Below are positions 9,870-17,531 of a stretch of 48,793 nt of DNA, one piece after another. The stretch is from an uncultured Lachnospiraceae bacterium (GTDB taxonomy: Bacteria > Bacillota > Clostridia > Lachnospirales > Lachnospiraceae), in contig CANQWV010000004.1 of assembly GCA_947627645.1 (NCBI GenBank), forward strand, positions 1-48,793. Reading direction: 5' to 3'. The first letter of the stretch is position 1, and each line of letters starts with the position of its first letter. The position numbers were made by a program, and so were the translations under genes. Below the pieces are notes generated by a model that saw only the letters and a program-made list of their open reading frames with translations, ran no database searches and had not been told where the DNA came from.

Positions 9870-11057
9870 ATGGAAAAGATCGGTGTGGGATATGCTTCTG
9901 TCACAGAGATTGAGAAACGATATGTGATGGACGCGTTAGACAGCCAGAGGCTTTCACAGGGGAAATATGTGGCAAAGTTTGAAAAGATGTTTGCGAATAT
10001 GCATGGGCACAGGTACGGGGTTATGTGCAACAGCGGCACAAGCGCACTGCATCTTGCCATACTTGCGCTTAAAGAAAAGTATAACTGGGAGGATGATGCG
10101 GAGATACTCGTTCCCGCGATTACATTTATTGCGACCTCAAATTCGGTTCTCCATGCGGGATTAAAGCCTGTTTTTGTGGATGTTGACATTAAGACCTACA
10201 ACATGGATCCCGGCGAGATTGAGAAGCACATCACGGAAAAGACAAGGTGCATAATCCCGGTTCATTGCTTCGGTATGCCATGCGATATGGACAGGATCAG
10301 CGCAATAGCAAAGAAGCATGATCTCAGAATTATCGAGGACTGCGCCGAGGCGCATTTTGCAAAGATAAACGGCAGAACCGTCGGCAGTTTCAGTGACATC
10401 ATGGCGTGCAGTACTTATGTTGCGCATACCCTGACGACGGGCGTCGGCGGTATCATGTGTACAAGCGACACCGGACTTTCCGAAATTCTGCGCTCCCTCG
10501 TAGCCCACGGCAGGGCCTGTACCTGTGAGCGGTGTATCGCTTCCGACGGCAGTCAGGTATGTCCGAAAAGGCTGAAAACCGATATGGATCGGCGGTTCAC
10601 GTTTGTAAGGCTCGGCTACAGCTACCGTGTGGGAGAACTTGAAGGCGCGCTTGGCCTCGGGCAGCTTGAAAGAGTGGACGAGATCATGGGGGCAAGGCAT
10701 AAGAACGCGGACTATCTCATCAAGGGCCTTGAGCCGGTGGAAACGTACATCCAGCTTCCGAGACATCCGGAAAACATTGAGCATACATACATGATGTTCC
10801 CAATCCTTGTCAGACCCGAAAGTCCGAAGCCAAAAAATGAGATCGTCAAGTATCTTGAATCGAAGAATATTGAGACAAGGCCGATGCTGCCGCTTCTGAA
10901 CCAGCCGGTTTATAAGGAGATTTTCGGTGATATCGAAAAGGACTACCCGAATGCGGAGTATATAGACAACAATGGATTCTACATCGGCTGTCATCACGGA
11001 CTTGGGAAAGGGGAACTTGACTACGAGATTCATTCTTTACTGGAATTCCTTAAATAA
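9870..11057 (+). CDS. Sugar 3-dehydratase of the DegT fold, E1/RfbH-like
   Basis: A 395-residue aspartate-aminotransferase-fold enzyme. ATG 9870 is chosen over 9852 because GGAAAGGA sits 8 bases before it. The segment that normally holds the PLP lysine reads Y-V-A-H-T-L-T-T-G, placing His186 at the lysine position, as in ColD and the 3-dehydratase E1. Four cysteines (158, 217, 219, 231) follow nearly the same layout as the [2Fe-2S] cysteines of CDP-4-keto-6-deoxyglucose-3-dehydrase (C-x57-C-x1-C-x7-C); here the gaps are 58, 1 and 11. It therefore probably removes the C3 hydroxyl of a 4-keto-6-deoxy sugar with PMP rather than transaminating. Its position behind gmd suggests a GDP-linked substrate. 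No partner reductase is seen nearby. Confidence 0.8.
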   Translation: MEKIGVGYASVTEIEKRYVMDALDSQRLSQGKYVAKFEKMFANMHGHRYGVMCNSGTSALHLAILALKEKYNWEDDAEILVPAITFIATSNSVLHAGLKPVFVDVDIKTYNMDPGEIEKHITEKTRCIIPVHCFGMPCDMDRISAIAKKHDLRIIEDCAEAHFAKINGRTVGSFSDIMACSTYVAHTLTTGVGGIMCTSDTGLSEILRSLVAHGRACTCERCIASDGSQVCPKRLKTDMDRRFTFVRLGYSYRVGELEGALGLGQLERVDEIMGARHKNADYLIKGLEPVETYIQLPRHPENIEHTYMMFPILVRPESPKPKNEIVKYLESKNIETRPMLPLLNQPVYKEIFGDIEKDYPNAEYIDNNGFYIGCHHGLGKGELDYEIHSLLEFLK

Positions 11058-11075
11058 TTGTACAGGTGAAAGAAT

Positions 11076-12017
11076 ATGAGGAAAAATTCAAAAATCTATG
11101 TCGCCGGTCATCGCGGAATGGTCGGTTCGGCAATCTTGAAAGAGCTTGAACGGCAGGGTTATACAAACATCGTCACCCGTACGCACGAGGGACTTGATTT
11201 ATGCCGGCAGGCGGAGGTAGAAAGATTCTTTGAGGAAGAAAAGCCGGAGTATGTCATAGACGCTGCTGCGCTGGTCGGTGGGATCAAAGCAAACAGCGAG
11301 CGCCCGGCAGAGTTTATGTATGTGAATATGCAGATCCAGCAGAACCTGATCTGGACTGCATTCCACAGTGACGTGAAAAAGTTCCTTTTCTTAGGGAGCG
11401 CATGCATGTATCCGAAGGAATGCCCACAGCCGATGAGGGAGGAAGAACTCCTGACCGGGCTTCCGGAAGTGACAAACGAGGGTTACGCGCTGGCAAAGAT
11501 CAGCGGGAGCCGTCTCTGCAGTTATATCAACAGGGAGTACGGCAGGGCTTTTATCTCAGCGATCCCTGCGAACTCCTACGGGATCGGAGACAGTTTTGAT
11601 CCGGAGCACAGCCATGTGATCCCGGCGCTCCTGATGAAATACCATAAGGCGAAAGAAAGCGGCGCTAAGGAAGTTGTGCTGTGGGGAACCGGAGCCGCGA
11701 AACGTGAGTTTATCAATAATAAGGATATCGCTTCTGCCTGCGTTTTCCTGCTTGAGAATTATTCATCGCCGGAACCGATTAATGTCGGGACAGGTGAGGA
11801 AGTGTCCATCATGGAATTATCCCAGATGATCAAGAGGATTACAGGTTTTGAGGGAGAGATTGTAACCGATCCGACAAAGCCGGATGGGATGATGCGACGG
11901 TTATGTGACAACGCAAAGATCCATGAAATGGGATGGAGGCCGACTGTGCCGCTTGACCAGGGGATCCGGGAATTATATGAATGGTATTTATCGGAGGGAA
12001 ATGAAAGCAATGAATAA
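11076..12017 (+). CDS. fcl: GDP-L-fucose synthase-like epimerase/reductase
   Basis: An SDR enzyme of 313 residues that should epimerise C3/C5 and reduce C4 of GDP-4-keto-6-deoxymannose to give GDP-L-fucose. GHRGMVGSAI at 11-20 binds NADP. Ser108, Cys110, Tyr137, Lys141 and His180 each fall one residue after the known E. coli catalytic residues (107, 109, 136, 140, 179). FLGSACMYPKE and SHVIPALL are the family landmarks. The related ColC acts on the 3-deoxy substrate to give GDP-colitose; with a 3-dehydratase next door that is a real alternative. Its stop overlaps the transketolase start, so the genes are coupled. Confidence 0.88.
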   Translation: MRKNSKIYVAGHRGMVGSAILKELERQGYTNIVTRTHEGLDLCRQAEVERFFEEEKPEYVIDAAALVGGIKANSERPAEFMYVNMQIQQNLIWTAFHSDVKKFLFLGSACMYPKECPQPMREEELLTGLPEVTNEGYALAKISGSRLCSYINREYGRAFISAIPANSYGIGDSFDPEHSHVIPALLMKYHKAKESGAKEVVLWGTGAAKREFINNKDIASACVFLLENYSSPEPINVGTGEEVSIMELSQMIKRITGFEGEIVTDPTKPDGMMRRLCDNAKIHEMGWRPTVPLDQGIRELYEWYLSEGNESNE

Positions 12018-12828
12018 GATCGACTTTTTGGAAAAGAAAACACAGGAGGTAAAACGCCGCTGCCTGGATGTATGCTTAAAGGGTGGGTACGGGCATCCCA
12101 CATCAGCCTATTCCTGTGCGGAGATTGTGGTTGCCTTATATTATGGCATCATGAAGCTGGACGGCTGTGAAGAAAAAAGAGACCGCTTCATTATGAGCAA
12201 GAACCATGCCAGCCCGATTCTGTTCCCGATCTTAAACGACTTGGGTTTCATGTCGGATGAGGAATATGAAAACATTATGCAGGAAGGCAATAAGATAACA
12301 AACCATACCAATATTGCTCATGCCGGACAGGATTTTTCTGGCGGAGCTCTGGGGATTGGACTGGGATACGCAGCAGGACTGGCGCACGGTGCAAAGCTAA
12401 ACAATGATCAGTATATGGTATTTTGTGTGATCGGTGATGCGGAATGTTATGAGGGATCCATCTGGGAGGCCATCATGTATGCAGGAAATTATGAATTGAA
12501 TAATCTGGTTGTTTTTCTGGATCGAAACGGCATGGGGGTGACGGATTTCACGGAGAATATGTTAAAGCTGGAACCGTTTTCTGATAAGTTCAGAAGTTTC
12601 GGCTGGGATGTGAAAAGAATAAATGGCCATGATATCCGGCAGATCCAGAAAGCGGTGGAAGGAAGCAGAACGCGATATTCCTCTAGGCCTTTATGCGTAA
12701 TATGCGATACAGTGAAAGGACATGGAATCGATTACATGGAGAACGCGCAGCTGATGCATGGGACGCTGCCGAAGGATACGTATATCGACCGTGCTTATAA
12801 GCAGTTAAAGGAGGGCAGCCATGAGTAA
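12010..12828 (+). CDS. Transketolase, N-terminal (TPP-binding) subunit
   Basis: Half of a split transketolase, 272 residues from ATG 12010, which sits 11 bases after CGGAGGG; an in-frame ATG at 12001 is too close to that site. GGYGHPTSAYS at 25-35, SKNHASP near 63-69 and the thiamine-diphosphate motif from GDAEC (142) to Asn173 are all present, so the cofactor site looks intact. It overlaps fcl by 8 bases and the C-terminal subunit by 8 bases. Split transketolases also serve the pentose phosphate pathway, but this copy is locked inside a deoxysugar operon, which suggests a dedicated two-carbon transfer to a keto-sugar nucleotide. Confidence 0.9.
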   Translation: MNKIDFLEKKTQEVKRRCLDVCLKGGYGHPTSAYSCAEIVVALYYGIMKLDGCEEKRDRFIMSKNHASPILFPILNDLGFMSDEEYENIMQEGNKITNHTNIAHAGQDFSGGALGIGLGYAAGLAHGAKLNNDQYMVFCVIGDAECYEGSIWEAIMYAGNYELNNLVVFLDRNGMGVTDFTENMLKLEPFSDKFRSFGWDVKRINGHDIRQIQKAVEGSRTRYSSRPLCVICDTVKGHGIDYMENAQLMHGTLPKDTYIDRAYKQLKEGSHE

Positions 12829-13750
12829 TCCAAGAGAGATCTTTTTTACAAAAGTCCAGGAAAGGATCCGGAACGGACAGGATATCGTGGTTCTGACAGC
12901 AGATCTGGCAGCGCCCTCCCTGGATAACTTTCGCAGGGAGTTCAAGGGCAGGTATCTCAGCGTCGGGGTTGCGGAGCAGAACCTGATCACAACAGCATGC
13001 GGATTGGCGGCGGCGGGGAAACAAGTCGTGGCATGGGGATTGAACCCGTTTGTTACTACCCGTGCACTGGATCAGATTAGGAACACCATTTCTTTGATGA
13101 AATATCCGGTTGTCTTTGCTGGATTACATGCGGGTCTCAGTTCTGCCATATCAGGAGCGACCCATGTGGTGACGACAGATCTTTCCCTGATCCGCACCTG
13201 CGCGGGGATCACGACATATAATGTGTCCGATACCGGAATGGCTGACAGGCTGTTTGATGAGGTGCTTACATTTTCTAAGCCGATTTACTTGCGGTTTGAT
13301 AAAGATATTAATTATAGGCTGGAACGGATGGATGCGCAGTATCAAAACGGCATTTCTATGATACAAGAAGGAAAAAATCATCTGATTATAACAACAGGGT
13401 ATCATACAAAAAAAGTTTTGGATGTGGTAAATGGGATTTCCAGAAGCGGCTTTACGCCAACAATCCTTGATATCTACCGTTTTCCGTTTGATAAAGACCG
13501 GTTGGCGGATTTTGCCTCTGCCCATGAGAAGATCCTGACAGTGGAAGAGCATATCCTACAGGGAGGACTTGGATCCGCCGTGCTGGAAGCATTAGCTGAC
13601 CACGGAATCCTGCGCCCGGTAAAGCGTATCGGGATTGATATAGAAAAAGGCTATCCGGAATTTTTTGGCAGGCGAGGTTATTTCCAAAAGTATTTTGGTT
13701 TAGATGATGAAAGCATAGAAAAGGTGATTATGGATTATTTCATGCATTGA
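12821..13750 (+). CDS. Transketolase, C-terminal subunit
   Basis: The 309-residue partner of the preceding gene. LSVGVAEQNLI at 46-56 contains the catalytic Glu52 that activates thiamine in the pyrimidine-binding domain. GLHAGLSSAISGATH follows in the expected place, and residues from about 180 form the C-terminal domain (ILTVEEHILQGGLGSAV). The start overlaps the upstream stop by 8 bases, so the subunits should be made in equal amounts. Two-carbon branched sugars are known in other bacteria, for example yersiniose, where an acetolactate-synthase-like enzyme does the transfer; a transketolase doing so on a GDP-sugar is my inference. Confidence 0.9.
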   Translation: MSNPREIFFTKVQERIRNGQDIVVLTADLAAPSLDNFRREFKGRYLSVGVAEQNLITTACGLAAAGKQVVAWGLNPFVTTRALDQIRNTISLMKYPVVFAGLHAGLSSAISGATHVVTTDLSLIRTCAGITTYNVSDTGMADRLFDEVLTFSKPIYLRFDKDINYRLERMDAQYQNGISMIQEGKNHLIITTGYHTKKVLDVVNGISRSGFTPTILDIYRFPFDKDRLADFASAHEKILTVEEHILQGGLGSAVLEALADHGILRPVKRIGIDIEKGYPEFFGRRGYFQKYFGLDDESIEKVIMDYFMH

Positions 13751-13783
13751 ATTGCTAAAAAGATAGGAATGCGTCCTTGATAG

Positions 13784-13864
13784 GGAGAAAATTTAGCTCT
13801 GCCTCAAGGATACGAACAATATTTAAATTCAATCATGAAGTCGGGCGGGCATATGACCAGTTGA
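13784..13864 (+). other. Possible C-terminal remnant, LicD-like
   Basis: A 26-codon stretch between two stops reads LALPQGYEQYLNSIM, which resembles the end of LicD-type phosphocholine transferases. It has no start and no ribosome site. It may be a scar of a lost gene between the transketolase and the SDR gene, or chance. Confidence 0.2.
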
Positions 13865-13909
13865 TGAAAGGTTCCCATGAGTGAGTTAAAGAACATATAG
13901 GATGGCTTT

Positions 13910-15022
13910 ATGGGAGTAAATGAGAGCAATGGAGAGGTTTATCGGGTGACAGGGATGGAAAAGAACAGGATTATTTTAGAAGATATGGAAAAATTGGTAT
14001 CTGTATATGGTGACAGATTTAATAAGCTTAAAGACAGCACGATTCTGGTCACTGGGGCAAATGGGATGATCACGACCTGGTTGTCGGAATTCCTTGTGTA
14101 TCTTGCAGACAGGCATAACATCCAACTGTATCTTCAGTGTAGAAATCTGGAAAAGGCGAAAAAGGCTTACGAACGATATCTGGATCGGAAGTCTTTTCAT
14201 CTCGTCAGCTTTGATTTTGAGAATAATGAAATCCCGGATATTTGTTTTGATTATATTCTCCATGCGGCAAGTCCGGCGGGAACGAAATATTTTATGGAGA
14301 CTCCGGTAGATGTCATCCGACCGAATGCAGTCGGCACATGGCATCTTTTACAGTATGCAAGGAAGACGGGAATAAAGAAGTTTTTGATATTTAGTTCCGG
14401 TTCCATTTATGGGGAAGGTGGGACTGATAAGTCAGTCCTGACGGAAGAAGATTACGGAATTGTGGATCCGCTGGGTGTCCGGTCATGCTATGTGGAGTCA
14501 AAAAGGCTTGCAGAGCAGATGGGGATTGCTTTTTGGAAGCAATATCAGGTGCCGGTTTCTATCATCCGTATCCGACATACTTATGGACCGACGTTTGACT
14601 TGCAGCATGATACGCGTATTATACCGCGGGTCATTAGGCAAATTCTCAATGGCGAGGATATTGAGATTTATAAAGATCCAGATTCCGTGGTCCAATATAC
14701 TTATATCGCAGACATGGTTGCCGCGATCCTTTTGGTTTTGCTGGAAGGGGAAAATGGAGGCGCGTATAATGCCTGTGGTGATGAGATTGTGAAGATGGAT
14801 GATGTCATTGCGTGGATGGTGGAAGCGGATCCATCTGTTAAATCTGCTTTGGTTGAAAAAGAAATGGATGCAAGCTATAGATTTGGGAAGGGCAAGGGAC
14901 TTAATTTCCGGAAATTATCGAACCAAAAACTGAAAGGGCTGGGTTGGGAACAGCTTTACAGCAATCGAGAAGGGTTCGCCCGGATTGTCCGGTATTATCT
15001 GGAAGAAAACCGATCCCGTTAA
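13910..15022 (+). CDS. NAD-dependent epimerase/dehydratase (extended SDR)
   Basis: A 370-residue extended SDR. TILVTGANGM at 44-53 binds the dinucleotide, LHAASPAG follows, FSSGSIYGE at 161-169 contains the catalytic Ser, and Tyr194-x3-Lys198 (YVESK) completes the active site. The overall look is that of UDP-glucuronate decarboxylase or dTDP-glucose 4,6-dehydratase relatives, but the substrate cannot be assigned. After a transketolase it could reduce or epimerise a branched 4-keto sugar, as a separate reductase does in yersiniose synthesis; this is inference. AGGATGG precedes ATG 13910; the ATG at 13955 is another possible start. GC content is intermediate between the island and manC. Confidence 0.82.
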   Translation: MGVNESNGEVYRVTGMEKNRIILEDMEKLVSVYGDRFNKLKDSTILVTGANGMITTWLSEFLVYLADRHNIQLYLQCRNLEKAKKAYERYLDRKSFHLVSFDFENNEIPDICFDYILHAASPAGTKYFMETPVDVIRPNAVGTWHLLQYARKTGIKKFLIFSSGSIYGEGGTDKSVLTEEDYGIVDPLGVRSCYVESKRLAEQMGIAFWKQYQVPVSIIRIRHTYGPTFDLQHDTRIIPRVIRQILNGEDIEIYKDPDSVVQYTYIADMVAAILLVLLEGENGGAYNACGDEIVKMDDVIAWMVEADPSVKSALVEKEMDASYRFGKGKGLNFRKLSNQKLKGLGWEQLYSNREGFARIVRYYLEENRSR

Positions 15023-15039
15023 GAAAGGATACAGTTGTC

Positions 15040-16356
15040 ATGAACATCATCTTACTTTCCGGCGGTTCCGGCAAGCGCCTCTGGCCATTGTCGAACGACA
15101 TCCGCTCGAAACAGTTTATCAAGATATTTAAGACAGAAGACGGTACCTATGAGTCTATGGTGCAGCGCGTCTACCGACAGATACGGCACGCTGACCCGGA
15201 TGCGCGGGTGACGATTGCCACCAGCCGGTCGCAGGCGTCCTCCATCCACAACCAGCTTGGGGAGGATGTGGGGATCTCCATCGAGCCCTGCAGGCGGGAC
15301 ACCTTCCCGGCGATCGCCCTGGCAACCGCTTACCTGGCCGACGTGCTGAAAGTCGGCCCTGAGGAGGGAGTGGTCGTCTGCCCGGTGGATCCTTACGTGG
15401 AGGACGCCTATTTTGAAGCTTTGAAAAAGTTGGGGGAGCAGGCAGCGAAGGGGGAGGCGAACCTCGTCCTTATGGGGATCGCGCCCACGTATCCCAGCGA
15501 GAAGTACGGCTACATCATCCCCGAGGGGGCGGATGCAGTCAGCAGGGTCGCCATGTTCAGGGAAAAACCGGACGCGCAGACGGCGCGGGAGTATATCCGG
15601 CAGGGGGCGCTCTGGAACGGCGGCGTGTTCGCGTATAAACTGGAGTATGTCTTAAGGAAAGCCCATGAGCTTCTGGATTTCACGGATTATGACGATCTCT
15701 TTGCGAAATATGAGACCTTGCCGAGGATCAGCTTCGACTACGCGGTGGTGGAAAAGGAACCGGACATCCAGGTCATGCGGTTTTGCGGGGAGTGGAAAGA
15801 CCTTGGTACCTGGAATACCCTCACGGAGGCCATGGAGGATGCGTGCATCGGGGAGGCAGTGCTGGGCGATACCTGCGAGAACGTCCATGTGGTCAATGAG
15901 CTGGATGTCCCCGTGCTTGCTATGGGTCTGCGCGACGTGGTGATCTCCGCCAGCCCGGAGGGGATCCTCGTCTCGGACAAGGAGCAGTCCAGCTATATCA
16001 AGCCGTATGTGGACGGGATTGATCAGCAGGTCATGTTCGCGGAGAAGAGTTGGGGTGAATACCGTGTGCTTGATGTGGAGAATGGGGGCTTGACGGTCAA
16101 GGTGACGCTGAAGCCCGGGGGCAGGATGAACTACCACAGCCATAAGAACCGGGATGAGGTGTGGACGGTCATCTCCGGGAAGGGCCGTACCATCGTGGAC
16201 GGCATGGAACAGGAGGTTTCCGTGGGGGACGTGGTCACCATGCAGGCCGGCTGCCGCCATACGGTGATCGCGGAGACGGAATTAAAGCTGGTCGAGGTCC
16301 AGCTGGGCAGGGAGATAAGTGTCCATGACAAACAGAAATACGAGCTGGAACGCTGA
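15040..16356 (+). CDS. manC: Mannose-1-phosphate guanylyltransferase
   Basis: Makes GDP-mannose from mannose-1-phosphate and GTP. The ATG at 15040 follows AAGAAAGGAT and gives 438 residues; upstream in-frame starts lie inside the previous gene. LSGGSGKRLWPLS at 6-18 is the nucleotidyltransferase signature, FREKPD and LWNGGVFAYK are sugar-binding stretches, and a C-terminal cupin (GGRMNYHSHKNRDEVW) is the part that in type II enzymes carries mannose-6-phosphate isomerase activity. A separate manA-like gene follows, so isomerase activity may be redundant here. GC-rich, unlike the island. It feeds gmd directly. Confidence 0.94.
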   Translation: MNIILLSGGSGKRLWPLSNDIRSKQFIKIFKTEDGTYESMVQRVYRQIRHADPDARVTIATSRSQASSIHNQLGEDVGISIEPCRRDTFPAIALATAYLADVLKVGPEEGVVVCPVDPYVEDAYFEALKKLGEQAAKGEANLVLMGIAPTYPSEKYGYIIPEGADAVSRVAMFREKPDAQTAREYIRQGALWNGGVFAYKLEYVLRKAHELLDFTDYDDLFAKYETLPRISFDYAVVEKEPDIQVMRFCGEWKDLGTWNTLTEAMEDACIGEAVLGDTCENVHVVNELDVPVLAMGLRDVVISASPEGILVSDKEQSSYIKPYVDGIDQQVMFAEKSWGEYRVLDVENGGLTVKVTLKPGGRMNYHSHKNRDEVWTVISGKGRTIVDGMEQEVSVGDVVTMQAGCRHTVIAETELKLVEVQLGREISVHDKQKYELER

Positions 16357-17347
16357 CGGGGAAAATGTGCCATTCCTTTTGAACCCTGCGGGGAAGGACT
16401 ACCTCTGGGGAGGCACCCGCCTGCGGGATGATTTTAACAAGGAGATCGATTTAACGCCTCTGGCGGAGACCTGGGAGTGTTCCGCCCATCCGGACGGCCT
16501 GAGCACCGTGGCAGGGGGGCCGTTTGCCGGGAGGACGCTGGCTGACGTGCTGCGGGAACGCCCGGATTTCCTGGGGACCCACCCACTTATAAATGGGGAT
16601 GGGGAGCTCCCGGTGCTGATCAAGTTCATCGACGCGAAGCGGGACCTGTCCATTCAGGTGCACCCGGACGATGATTACGCCCGGATACATGAGGGCGGGC
16701 AGTACGGGAAGACGGAGCTGTGGTATGTGCTGGACGCTGCGACGGATGCGCGGATCGTGTACGGGTTTACCAGGGATGTGACAGCGGACAGGCTCCGGCA
16801 GGGCGTCGCGGACGGGAGCATTGAAAGGCTTGTGCAGAAGGTTCCGGTGAAAAAGGACGACGTGTTTTATATCGGGGCGGGGACAGTGCACGCGATTGGC
16901 GCGGGGACGCTGGCCGCCGAGATCCAGGAGAATTCTAACCTCACCTACCGCCTGTACGATTACGGCAGGGTGGATAAGGATGGGAAAGAACGCGAATTGC
17001 ATATCGAAAAGGCGCTGGAGGTGGCTGACCTGCGGGGGAGCTCGGCGCCGAAGCAGCCCCTGCGGGTGCTGCGTTACCGGGCGGGCTGTGCGTCGGAGCT
17101 GCTCTGCCGGTGCCGGTATTTTGAAGTGAACCGCATGGCCGTCAATACGCAGCGGTGCCGGCAGCTGGCATCTTTCCGGTCGGACCGGATGTCCTTCCGG
17201 GTGCTGCTCTGCACGGACGGCTGCGGTTCTATTTATTATGGAAAAGAGTCCTTCGGGTTTTTCCGTGGGGACTGCATCTTTGTCCCGGCAGGTTCCGTGC
17301 AGATGCGGATCCACGGACGGGCGCAGTTCCTGGATGTGCGGTGCTGA
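16325..17347 (+). CDS. manA: Mannose-6-phosphate isomerase, class I
   Basis: Interconverts fructose-6-phosphate and mannose-6-phosphate, opening the route to GDP-mannose. The protein has 340 residues from ATG 16325, with CAGGGAG 10 bases before it; the start lies 32 bases inside manC. The zinc ligands are visible as Gln111 and His113 (QVHPDD), Glu131 (KTELWY) and His189 (GAGTVHAIG), followed by QENSNLTYRLYDYGR. The cupin-like C-terminus is complete. Tight overlap with manC implies co-translation. Length is typical of the short Firmicutes class I enzymes. Confidence 0.94.
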   Translation: MTNRNTSWNADGENVPFLLNPAGKDYLWGGTRLRDDFNKEIDLTPLAETWECSAHPDGLSTVAGGPFAGRTLADVLRERPDFLGTHPLINGDGELPVLIKFIDAKRDLSIQVHPDDDYARIHEGGQYGKTELWYVLDAATDARIVYGFTRDVTADRLRQGVADGSIERLVQKVPVKKDDVFYIGAGTVHAIGAGTLAAEIQENSNLTYRLYDYGRVDKDGKERELHIEKALEVADLRGSSAPKQPLRVLRYRAGCASELLCRCRYFEVNRMAVNTQRCRQLASFRSDRMSFRVLLCTDGCGSIYYGKESFGFFRGDCIFVPAGSVQMRIHGRAQFLDVRC

Positions 17348-17376
17348 TGCGCTGGAAAAAGAATGGATGCCAAACA

Positions 17377-17470
17377 AACGCGGAAAGAATAGACGCCGGA
17401 AGAAAGGGCTGGCAAACGCGGAAAGAACGGACGCCGGAAGAAAGGGCTGGCAAACGCAGAAAGAATGGGA
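17377..17470 (+). repeat. 38-base degenerate tandem repeat
   Basis: Two near-identical 38-base units (17377-17414 and 17415-17452) and the start of a third fill most of the gap between manA and the mutase gene. The unit is purine-rich and contains CGGAAAGAA and GGAAGAAAGG. I see no open frame of meaning and no terminator in it. Confidence 0.8.
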
Positions 17471-17531
17471 ATAGCCTTATAAGAGACTGGAAAGGGCAGA
17501 AATAAGGGAGAGAACCCCCGGGGAGGCTGGG

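Noticed and set aside
8763-15022. Simple GDP-perosamine pathway (gmd plus a PLP aminotransferase)
   Set aside because: The aminotransferase-fold enzyme has His at the PLP lysine position, so it should not transaminate.
16451-17377. 308-codon - strand frame opposite manA
   Set aside because: Shadow of manA; the zinc-ligand motifs are on the + strand.
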